Assembly: GCA_023055425.1 (NCBI GenBank)
Contig: JALGPY010000005.1
Coordinates: forward strand, 81,757,495 to 81,821,494
Direction: 5' to 3'
DNA: 64,000 bases
Source of the DNA: Linanthus parryae
Taxonomy: Eukaryota > Streptophyta > Magnoliopsida > Ericales > Polemoniaceae
Made by a program: the position numbers and the translations under genes. Positions 55,362 through 64,000 of this stretch are shown here, piece by piece. The notes under the pieces are model-generated. The model was not told where the DNA came from. It saw only the letters and a program-made list of their open reading frames with translations, and did no database searches. Positions within the stretch are counted from its first letter, which is position 1. Each line of letters starts with the position of its first letter.

Positions 55362-55830
55362 TTTAACAAATCTGGTATTGTTCTTCTAGGGAAATTACGA
55401 TTGTATCCAATACCAGTTTTGTGAGCGGACTTTAAGCTACTTCCAAGAATGAAGTTCAAGTTGTGTTATGAGCCTGCAAGTTTTGTTATGTTTGATTCAG
55501 ATTATTGAATTTTCTCAGTTAGAGTAGTCTTTTGTTTATCTAATGCATCAAATTGATGCCTTATATTAACAGTACTTCACTCAGAAGAGAGTTTACAGTG
55601 ATTACTTCCTTGACTTGTGTTTTTAAGGCTTTGAAACTGGATTTCAAGGCCTTGAAATCACTATCAGATTTCTTCTTAGAGATTTCAAGGTTCTGATTTA
55701 GACAAACAAGATGCAAGTTTTCTTTTGCCTGCTCATGAAATTTTTATTTCAAAACTCTGATCTCTTTCAGATAGTCATATTCATTTAAAAGCATTGTTCT
55801 AAGATAATCAGATACGCCTTCTGTTGGTTT
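55362..55830 (-). pseudogene. SIRE gag middle region (decayed)
   Basis: Between the two recognisable gag parts. No long frame, but TTTCAAGGCCTTGAAATC at about 55652-55668 repeats the LTR palindrome within what should be gag coding sequence, and GFDSLKTSSYKNWYWIQS-like fragments suggest gag remains. Confidence 0.45.
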
Positions 55831-56972
55831 TTAAATTAAGCAGTTTACCATTACTTCAATGTTCTTTTCCGAACTCTCACCATGCTTAGCCATAAAAAAT
55901 ATGTTAGAATGTTCTTCTTCAGATTTAGAGTCACTTGAGGCTTCAGAATCACTCCATGAGGCTACCATAGCTTTCTTTCTTCTATCACGGTCTTTCTTCT
56001 GAAAGTTTGTGGACAATCTGTAATCAAGTGTCCTGAATCACCACACTCAAAGCAATTCATTACTTTTGTCTTATAACCATGTGAAGAGGATTTAATTTTG
56101 TAGTCTTTGCCACTGGAGGATGTGTGCCTGTCTCTACTGAAGTCCTTGTTTACAAAGTTCTTCCTCATTTTGAGGATTCAGGTTAGGGATTTGGAAATCA
56201 AAGCCATAGGATCGTCATCGTCATCTTCTTAAGTTTCAAAGCTTTGAGATGGCTTATTTTCCTATGCCTTGAGATCTAGATTCCTGACATTTTCTGGTAA
56301 CTATCTATCTAATTAATTCATAGTTATTTCATGTGTAAGGTTTTTTCCTTGCAGGTCATCAAGTTGAAGAAATGATAGATCTTGAGATTCTTCATAGCTG
56401 TAGTATTTGGTTCCCATTTTTCTTTTGGAAGACTTATCAGAATCTTTCTAACCTTTTGTTCATTGGAAATATGTTTTCCCGATGAATCAAGATAGTTGAC
56501 AATATCGGTGAATCTTTTGAACATAGCTTTGATTGATTCATCTCCATTGATCTTCAAGAACCCATGTTGCGTGAGAAAGGTTTTGATCTTGGTCTGCTTT
56601 ACTTGCCTAGTACCTTCTAAGGTTACCACAAGCTTATCCCAGATCTCTTTACCAGTTTTGCATCCTGAAATCATGTTGAATTAATCTGCACTCATAGCAT
56701 AATACAAGAGGTTCATAGTTATATAGTTTTTAGTAAACTGTTCTAACTCAGAAGCAGAGAGTGAATCTTCAGGTTTGGGAGTTTGAATCCCATCCTTTTT
56801 TTGTGTAGAAAGTGTGAGGACCATTCTGTATGATAGTCTAAATCTCTATTTCTTGATCAATGATGAACATTTTCATCAAGTCTTTTCAGTGAACAAAATA
56901 GTCTCCACAAAAGAGAGGAGGTATGTTAGAAGCTCTTCCCTAAGAGAAACCACCATCACCTACAGTACTCAT
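55831..56972 (-). pseudogene. SIRE-type gag of element F
   Basis: ATG at 56972 (MSTVGDGGFS, then a TAG, then GRASNIPPLFCGDYF). The UBN2/gag core reads GCKTGKEIWDKLVVTLEGTR, KTFLTQHGFLKINGDESI, MFKRFTDIVNYLDSSGK and QKVRKILISLPKEKWEP (56674-56324). The CCHC knuckle CFECGDSGHLITDC lies at about 56060, followed by the acidic SWSDSEASSDSKSEEEHSN typical of SIRE gag. Three frames are used, so at least two indels and one stop. Confidence 0.82.
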
Positions 56973-57004
56973 AATCACAAGATGGTTAAATTTATGGAGT
57001 GATA

Positions 57005-57022
57005 CGAGCCCTGATACCAATT
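57005..57022 (-). promoter_or_regulatory. Primer-binding site of element F
   Basis: AATTGGTATCAGGGCTCG on the - strand matches the initiator-Met tRNA complement (TGGTATCAGAGC) with one mismatch, eight bases from the LTR end. Confidence 0.7.
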
Positions 57023-57029
57023 GAAGGGG

Positions 57030-58615
57030 TGTATAATAGGAAAAAATACAGGATCAATACTCCAGAAGGGGGGGGGGGGTTGAATAGAGTATGCAAACTT
57101 TTGTTAAACTTGAAAGAAGAGTGATTTCAAAAGATATTTAAATATTACAGAGTATTTCAAGGCCTTGAAATGAATTTCAAGTCCTTGAAATAAAAACAGT
57201 TGTAGTAGAAAAGGTATGTCTATTTCAAGGCCTTGAAGTGAGTTCTAAACCCTTGAAATAAAACCTGTTTTGTTTGCTTCAAGTAAGCTAAGTATAGAAG
57301 TGAAAATTAAATGCAAGAGACCCAAGATATATAGATTTCAATACACCTGAACCTACATCTCTACCTCAGGGACTTGATCCCTGCAGGATTTCTAACACAA
57401 TTCTTATTAATCAAAACCTAATCCCTAGATCTCAAGCACAGAGACATGCTTACTCTGGAGAGCTTGTGGTTCACACTAACCTATATAGTACCTTCTCTAG
57501 CTAACTGATTACCCAAGAATTTTCTATTGTTCACCTTGAACAATCCACGCGAAAAAGAAGTAGAAGTATTATGATAATGATATACAAATAAAGATCATAA
57601 TAGAACAACACTAGCACTGAGTGCAATGAGTATGTAGTGTTCTTCAGATGCTTGTATTGAAAGGAATGGATATGCTTCTTTGTTTCTTGTCAATCCCTGA
57701 ATGTGTTTTCGTGTCTCTGCTAATTTTTCCGTTGAATTGCTTAATATTTTCCCTCTTTTAAAGAGGAGTTTGAATTGCAAATCTTCAAGATCTCTTCATA
57801 ACAACCTTCCCTATTTTGTAGCTTCAGCTGTTTTCTTCTTTAAGATCTTCTCCCAACGGATAGTTGCTACGTATCTTTAGAGATAATGATTCAGTCTTGT
57901 TTATAATCATGTTGGGAAGCTTTCAAACATAGAAGATTGATGATCGATTCTTTGGTATGCTTCCTTTCTTCAAACGAAATGAACATAGATAGCCCATTCA
58001 AGAATTGTTTTTGATGCAATTCGTATGAATCAATAGAAAAGACAAATCCCTTATGACACACGAGATCCGGCTCGGTTATTGATAGAGTGAAAAGATCTGC
58101 CATTTCTTGAAATCTCTCTTCTGATTCAAAAGCGCGGTGTAACGTGTATCATCCGCTATTCCGGTCATGGGATAGATGAAATTAATAAAAAAATGGATTT
58201 TTGTTCAAGAATGAAATCTTAATGGAAACTGTCCATATCCGATTCATCCTTATGAACCATATCACATCCCGGATCTGATGAAATAGGATGAATTGAGACG
58301 GTAATCGAATCATCAATTAGTTTCCTTTCCTGTAAAACACAAGTTAGGAAATATATCCTGGAAAATAGGAAACAAAATATCCTTGCATAACTAAGTCAAA
58401 AAGATGGATTAGATATAGTTTAGAGTGTCAAAATACTTTCTTTCATCATATAATAACAACTAATGAAGCACGGAGGTTTAGGAGTTGAAACAAGATCAAA
58501 GACTCCCCAAATTCCATGCATATAAAGAGCTGTCAGTTTCAAAGCTTTGAAAGCTGTTTGAAGGCCTTGAAATAGACCATCTCTTTCAAGCCTATGAAAC
58601 CAGGTTGAACTCACA
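57030..58615 (-). repeat. LTR of element F (1586 bp, includes plastid insert)
   Basis: On the - strand starts TGTGAGTTCAACCTGG at 58615 and ends CTATTATACA at 57030. The palindrome TTTCAAGGCCTTGAAA is perfect at 57155-57170, with TTCAAGGCCTTGAA at 57224-57237 and further variants. A G13 run lies near 57067. It contains a ycf2 fragment at 57995-58295. Confidence 0.82.
57995..58295 (-). pseudogene. ycf2: Plastid ycf2 fragment (NUPT) inside SIRE LTR
   Basis: On the - strand this reads [22 protein letters not shown] sequence: bases 58125-58000 give [19 protein letters not shown] then [20 protein letters not shown], a near match to chloroplast Ycf2. Upstream bases 58280-58150 match the preceding Ycf2 segment ([18 protein letters not shown]) with a frameshift. 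Sister SIRE LTRs lack it. So about 300 bases of chloroplast DNA entered the nucleus and now lie within this LTR. It is a pseudogene fragment with frameshifts; borders are known to about ten bases. Confidence 0.85.
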
Positions 58616-59192
58616 CTTGTTAACTACATATAAGCCCCTCTCCTAATCCTATCCATACACGGATTAGTCTAACTTGCAAATTAGTCCTACTAAGTTTGCA
58701 AGTAGGTGCGTATTGATTCTTCTATTTAATTAATCATATTAATTGACTCTCGATTCTGGTATAATTTATAGGGAGTGTGATCCCATAGGTATTTACGTAG
58801 TTGGTAGTAATAATTACTAACATGGAGCGGTGTCTATTAACACATCCATGCCCCCCAAATAATAGAAATAGTCTTCTGGCAAACCTTGTGACCAATGTTA
58901 CCACATTGTAATATCCATTTGTCTCTATATCCGGATTGTACACGAGACATAAAAGTCACACTTGTATACCCAATCCATATTTTCTCGATCATGGGAATAG
59001 TCCTGTCAAGGCAGCTAACATCAATATCCTATGTTGATTTTTCTGAGTCCGGCCTGACATTCTATAATCTCTACCCCTCGAGTGGACGCGGATATTTTTT
59101 CCTGTTATATAGGAGGGAAAAATCCTATCTACATCACTAACATCTTTACGCTTGCTTCCTATTGTGTTCGATTAACGCCTTTATTGCTACCC
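58616..59192 (-). repeat. Angela/BARE-type LTR fragment
   Basis: Reverse complement of Angela LTR sequence corresponding to about 19300-19995 in LTR-2: TAGTAGGACTAATTTGCAAG, GGATTAGGAGAGGGG and the CATATAGGGG-like block are recognisable. It stops at CACAAG, 16 bases before the TATA box, where the SIRE LTR of element F starts, and on the right at the end of LTR E. More diverged than the chain at 11897-31336. Confidence 0.75.
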
Positions 59193-60841
59193 GACGCACG
59201 ATTACTACGCGTTGCTACGCAAGTATACGGTCAAGTAATAAAGTGGAGTATTTTGGACTCCGAGTAATCGAACCCAAGGGAAGGTGTTTACTATATGTTA
59301 TACATTAGCAATTAAATTCAACTTACCTAATTAACCGGTAAAAAGGATTGTAGTTTGAAGTGTTGTCACCCTCAAACAAGTTACTAGCAATAGCAATGAA
59401 ATAACATGAATAAAATTATTTGATGTATATCAGAGGAGAGAAATCTAGGCAATCTATAGATCACCTAGGGTTGTTTGACAATTCCGGATTCCATGTTCTA
59501 ACAAAATGGCTCATAGTAACCTATGTTGGGTAATGGTGTTGACATTCACCTATCGGTCTCATGTCGTTCTACACAAAGGTAACGATTTGTCCCTCTCAGG
59601 CCAATTATACTACCTATGTGCTCTAGCAAGCTAACAGTATTGCAAGGAATAATGACCTCTCAGACTACTATTCACAAACAACTCATTACTTCCTACTAAA
59701 TTTACCCTCATCTAGCCATTCCTATCAAACTAACCTCTCCGTCTAGTCAATTAAGAATGATCTTGTTTGCTTATCCCAACTAGGGTAGAGTTGTTTTCAC
59801 ACACTCACTAGTTACATAGTAATTTCGGGTCATGACTCCTACGTTACTAAGAATTAAGCACAGTAAACAAGATAATTAGGCTACCAATATCATCATTAAG
59901 CCTAGTTCATGATTGAATGAAGAAATAGATAATCCACATCACACGTCTTAGCCCTAACTTTTCAACGAAAGAACTCAACATGATGAAAACCAAAACAATC
60001 TCCATGAAACCATAATCCTAGCATGAAAGATCATCCAAAATCCAGAAAATATGATCAAAACATAAACCCTAGGCTCCCCATAGATGCCTAGGTACGAGTT
60101 TAGCTACTCATAACACAAGTTATCATGGTTCTTGAATAGTTAATACAAGAAAGTAAAGAGAAAATAAATCAAACGCTAAAATTGTGAAGATTGGCGCGAT
60201 CCGGGCTCTCCTCCTTGCTTGAGATCGTTCCAAATGAAGTCTCCTTGCTCTCCTCCTTCTTCTTGGCTCTTTGGATGCGTAAATGTTGCTTATTCACTTC
60301 CTTTAGTCGTTCTTGAATCATAACCCGCAGAAGTTTTCAGTAATTGCACAAAAGCCTCTTGAAATATGTTCCTGACTTCAAAAAGCGATATCTTCTTCTT
60401 CCGAACTCGGATTTAGCTCCGTGACCTATCGATGGAAATCTCTCTGAGTCTACTTCCATATGGCACTGGTCTCACCACCAAATGAGCTGTATAACTTCGA
60501 CTATGATCAAAAAAGTGCAGACTGGTCATCCAAGCTCCTCCAGTTCGGCTTCTCTTCACTCCACTTGAGCTCCCCATTGTTTCCGAAGTTCGTTCCATGC
60601 CTCGTATCAACCGATTAGCATCCGTCCCTTCCAAAACAATATGAAAAAGAATACCAAGCGATTACATTTGACAATTAACAACAAAATATGCATGAAAAAC
60701 GCCCGGACTAACAATATAGCACATGGTAGCAACGAGTGATAAAACGACCTAGAATCCTAACGTTGTCCTCAAAACACAATCCAAATACATAGAACCATGT
60801 GATAAATGCTAAACAATTATAGCCCCTAAAAGGTGCTATCA
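59193..60841 (-). repeat. 3' LTR of element E (about 1.65 kb)
   Basis: On the - strand starts TGATAGCACCTTTTAGGGGC at 60841 after the polypurine tract. The end near 59193-59200 is set by alignment to the ends of LTRs C and D (TTACTTGACCGT then ACTTGCGTA-type sequence) and is uncertain by about ten bases. No palindrome array like that of LTR A is seen. Confidence 0.78.
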
Positions 60842-60843
60842 AA

Positions 60844-60857
60844 CTCCCCCACACTTA
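60844..60857 (-). promoter_or_regulatory. Polypurine tract of element E
   Basis: On the - strand TAAGTGTGGGGGAG, followed by TTTGATAGC; the LTR start is at 60841. Confidence 0.82.
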
Positions 60858-62778
60858 CTCTCTTGCTCGTCCCGAGAAACAATGAAGCACAAACCTCCAC
60901 ACTTGAGACATTGCATACATACAAAAACAAAAACCAATGCATACCCCACCACTTTGCATACTTAACTTTCCGCTAGCCAACATGACTCACGACTCAATAC
61001 ACAAAGACACGACTATGCAACTACATGATATGTACAATGAAACTCAAGTATGTGCAATGCAAGGAGTTAAAGAACATATTTTTTTCTTTTTAGTAGAGAT
61101 TAGGAAATATCAAAGAAAAAACTGGCATGTCATAAGGCTCTCACATCCCCTAGAAGTTTCTAAAATTCGGATCGGTAGAACTTGCGGCCAGTTTCTTCAG
61201 ATAGAACGGGCACGAACACAAAATAAGTTGCTTTCTCACACTCATCAAACGTATCCATAGCACTTACAATCCGAGCTATTTATCCATGGGTTTCAATTGT
61301 TGACGGCTTTAGGACGGGTAGGATAGGATATTTAGAAGCGCAGTCCTAGACGTCGTGACATAACTCACAAAAACCCATTCTCACACTCCCTTACCAAAAT
61401 CCAAGGAACCCCACCGAACTAACTACTCCGGCCCTCATTCCCTCAATCCCGGTGTAATGCCGTTCTCGCGGCCACAAATGTGAAGAAGTGATCTCAAACA
61501 ATAGCTAATCTCCTTGATCTTCATGAAGTTTAATTTTCGGCTCCCTATTCCATTTCAATTTCAACTTTCTGTTTTTTTTTTTTTTTTTTTAATTTCAATT
61601 TCATACTCAATAAGCACATGGAGCCACCAATGATGATACAATATCCAAGGAGATCAAATCAATATAGATAACGTGGGGGTGGAATGTGTCAAATTAAATG
61701 ATGTAGTCAATATATGTTGACACCCCCACACTCGATGTAAAGCATATCATGAACTCGGTAGTCAATATATAAACGTGCTAATTCCAACGGATCCTCCTCA
61801 TCACCTAAGATGTAGAAAATATGAATGAAGTACAAGCACATCCTCCTATAAGATCAACCAACCCCCACCCCATGACGTGCGCAAAAGTATCACGCACTAC
61901 GGCCCTCCACCTGTGATCGTGGTGTATGGACACGACTCACCGTCACACTGAAGTGTGCTACCGTATCTAACTCACCCTCACATCCCCTCAAAATATGACA
62001 TGTAAGAATGTCCACTCAAGATGTATCAAATCAGCTCACCCTCATCGAAGCTCCCTAACACAACTCCCTCTGTCATGACGCATAGGAAGGGACCATTCTA
62101 ACTAGTGATAGAAGTCACAAGGAACGACTTCCTAGGCTAGAGGCTGTGAATAAAAGGGGTAACTGGATCTAATCGGGATAACTAGTGGACCTAGGCGATG
62201 GAGACGGGACGTCAGGTCCCCATAAAAATCAATCCCACAGCAGCTCCGTTTCCACTGCGAGGAGGGTTGACGACTACCTAAGTGACGGTGGTGTAGCGCT
62301 AGTAGGATAACTAGTTTGAGAGACAGCTACTCACAATTCTTGAGTGCATTGGCCCTATAAGTCTTCCTACTCCAGATTCTCGCAAGTCTACCTCACCTCA
62401 GATATTCATACTACCTAGGGAATACTATCATTGAGCCCTCTCCACGCTTACTCTCTTCAATTGCCCTTTCGGAAAAAAAAATAAAAAAAATAGAATAATA
62501 AATTTTTAGGATTTTTCTTGAATTTTTAAATTTTTTTGTTTTTTTTAGACACTATATGTAACTGGCCAACTCGATTAACTAACAACAGAAAGGGTAAGTG
62601 GACTCAATAAATAAAAGTGCAACAAATATATATACAATGCAAAAAATAAACGTGCATATGCAATCCTATGGACCAACTCTACATGCATGACAGACTCACT
62701 AAACTACATGTAACAAGGCTATGCAATGGCCACTAGCGGATAGCTAATAACTCCCCCACACTTAAGCGCTTCGTTGTC
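60858..62778 (-). other. Non-coding 3' region of element E with polypurine-like tracts
   Basis: About 1.9 kb without a real gene. On the - strand: AAGTGTGGGGGAG at 62763-62751 just after the env-like stop, GAGTGTGGGGGTG at 61733-61721 followed by TCAACATATATTGAC, and the true tract at 60857. Blocks shared with C: CACTTAGGTAGTCGTCAACC (about 62287), CTTCGATGAGGGTGAGCTG (about 62055), TGAGGGGATGTGAGGGTGAG (about 61990), GGATTGAGGGAATGAGGGCC (about 61450) and CTAAATATCCTATCCTACCC (about 61325). A T21-type run lies at 61570-61591. Confidence 0.65.
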
Positions 62779-63240
62779 CTAAACGAAAAATAGAGTGAAA
62801 TCAAGAGGACTCGGCTGCTCAAGCGTAGGGCCGGTGGGTCTATTCGGAGTGAGTCCTCCCTTCGTCCTCATCTCGGACGTCGGGACTCGCCTCTGGGCAC
62901 AGTCATAGCTAAGTGACTCCATCCCTCGGCCCAACTGGCGCTGGCTACTACGGATGTGCTCAAAATGGCCCCTCTCCCTAGCTCTATCCTCATCAGCTTG
63001 GAGTCTCAGAGACTCCATCATATGCATGAGCGTCTTAAGTTGTCGCTCCATGTTGGAGCTCGAGCTACTGAGGTGGTCTCCGCTATGGTGTGTGGGTTCA
63101 ACAGGTATTTGGTTCTTGAGGGGGTTGGGTATTGTCTCCCAAATACGTGCTGCATTCTTCCTATTCTTGTCTCTAGAGATATCGTCATACTCTAAACCAC
63201 TCAAATTAGCCTTAGCATCTTGTGCTAGCTTTAGGAGCAA
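62779..63240 (-). pseudogene. Env-like gene of element E, C-terminal part
   Basis: In frame with the upstream segment 63241-63471 after a TAA at 63241-63243. Reads LLKLAQDAKANLSGLEYDD, a Ser-rich stretch (HLSSSSSN), helical METQLKTLMHMMESLRLQ-like sequence and DRARERGHFEHIRSSQRQLG, which matches the remnant in A. It ends SPLDFTLFFV at 62779. Family function is unknown; no clear transmembrane helix is seen. Confidence 0.65.
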
Positions 63241-64000
63241 TTAAGTGTGCCCGGGAGATCTACGGTTATAGCGGTCAGTCGTCTCCATAAGAAATCGATA
63301 AATGAAGTACGGGACATTTATAAGCTTCTCCATCCACAAAGTGTAAGCCATGGTGCAAAGCTCGGGGGAGTACGTGGGATTAGGATAAACTCCATATACC
63401 AAGTTCTCAAGAAACTGACACAAATCACCTCGCACGTGGGAGCACCAATTTCCTAGAGACGGACCACTCACGTAAAGCGGGTCTCTCAGTCCATCCCGCT
63501 CCAGGCACCCCCTAAAAAAAAGGCACTAACTACTTCAACAACATCCACCCTATTCATGGTCTTACGGTAGGCGCAAATCTCATTCTTTAGGGGTTTGAAT
63601 TTCAGAGCAGCCGCTATAGTCTCATGCGTGATGACTATATAGGTGCCCCGGCAATACACATGCCTCCGATCCTCACCCTCTCCCTCGCTATAGAAATGAG
63701 CATTTACCAGAACCTCCCTCGCAAGAGCGGAGCTAGACTTCTTACAAATTTTAAACCACGTATCTAGCCTCTCATTCTTGAAGAGATCCTGAAGCTGTTT
63801 TGATATTTTGTCGCTTTGCGGGAAGGGTTTTTCAGGAGTCCCTACCCTCTTCAGCAATGGGTCAGTGCAATATTCCTTATGGGCATTCGCACTAACAAAC
63901 CTGAAGCTATAGAATTTGGTACTGCAGATAGCGTGGAGGTCAACATCCTTTGCACCCCTACCTCTCGTCCCAATCTTAGGAAGTGCAGGCATAACTGAGT
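63241..64000 (-). pseudogene. Env-like gene of element E, N-terminal and central part (partial)
   Basis: Open frame continues to the window edge; MPALPKIGTRGRGAKDVDLH begins at 63992 but upstream codons are also open. The stretch FYSFRFVSANAHKEYCTDPL, then TWFKICKKSSSALAREVLVN and ETIAAALKFKP is the 'putative plant transposon protein' domain of Athila third genes. An eight-T run (8 A on the + strand, near 63514-63521) lacks one base, ending this frame at 63486; the sense continues as RGCLERDGLRDPLYVSGPSL in the frame of 63471-63241. One frameshift and one stop break the gene. Confidence 0.75.

Larger units (their letters stand above)
54615..58615 (-). mobile_element. Element F: SIRE-type Ty1/copia element, 3' part missing
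   Basis: On the - strand: LTR (58615 to 57030), primer site, gag (ATG at 56972), protease and the start of the pre-integrase region, then cut off at 54614 by the LTR of element C. SIRE assignment rests on gag motifs (SNIPPLF, CFECGDSGH), protease (FMDSGCSRH, FNLLSVS) and LTR similarity to the solo LTR at 16013-17517. Outer flank at 58616 is an Angela LTR, its insertion target. Frames are broken by several stops. Confidence 0.85.
59193..64000 (-). mobile_element. Element E: Athila-type retrotransposon, 3' half, runs out of window
   Basis: On the - strand: env-like gene from the window edge, non-coding 3' region with polypurine-like tracts, true polypurine tract at 60857-60844, then the 3' LTR. 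Gag and pol would lie right of 64000. The 3' region is much closer to that of element C than to A. Confidence 0.82.

Noticed and set aside
57891..58103. 70-codon frame as a possible nuclear gene
   Set aside because: Most of it is antisense-oriented plastid ycf2 sequence; the rest is LTR. It lacks a start context and neighbours.

Overview
The window is intergenic, repeat-rich DNA from the nuclear genome of a flowering plant. Nearly every base belongs to LTR retrotransposons of four lineages that are nested in or butted against one another. I see no host gene. The plant call rests on Athila-type, Tekay/Del-type, SIRE-type and Angela/BARE-type elements, tRNA-Asp and tRNA-iMet primer sites, and a short fragment of chloroplast ycf2 inside one LTR. 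Athila-type density suggests pericentromeric heterochromatin; the species cannot be named from this.

Layout on the + axis. 1-10650: element A, Athila-type, + strand, entering from the left: end of gag, protease, RT, RNase H, integrase, a remnant of the env-like third gene, a long non-coding 3' region and the 3' LTR (9086-10650). Element A sits in a SIRE LTR (10651-11896, - strand), which itself sits in an Angela LTR. 11897-31336: tandem chain of decayed Angela/BARE-type units, LTR(part)-internal-LTR-internal(short)-LTR(part)-internal-LTR-internal(short), carrying a solo SIRE LTR at 16013-17517. 31373-34788: element D, a pol-less Athila-type element on the - strand with its 5' LTR. 34789-36034 and 48757-54614: element C, a second pol-less Athila-type element on the + strand, split within gag by element H. 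36035-48756: element H, a complete 12.7-kb Tekay/Del chromovirus on the - strand with two 3.27-kb LTRs. 54615-58615: element F, SIRE-type, - strand, gag and protease plus LTR, with a ycf2 plastid insert. 58616-59192: Angela LTR scrap. 59193-64000: element E, Athila-type, - strand, 3' LTR, non-coding 3' region and env-like gene, running out of the window.

Relative ages follow from nesting and LTR comparison. H is youngest: its two LTRs differ at about 13 of 930 positions compared by eye. C is older: its LTR ends differ at roughly 24 of 380 positions. The Angela chain is oldest, having been hit by SIRE elements that were in turn hit by Athila-type element A. No element in the window has an intact set of proteins. 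Most breaks are single nonsense codons in otherwise open frames, several readable as CAG to TAG, consistent with decay of methylated cytosines.

Most worth following: three GTGTGGGGG polypurine-like tracts kept in order in all three Athila-type 3' regions; a copy of an LTR palindrome cassette, with a TATA box, placed upstream of the env-like gene in A; a gag-protease-only Athila subfamily; an intact 139-codon reading frame in the leader of H; and the Angela tandem chain whose members share the same early gag stop.
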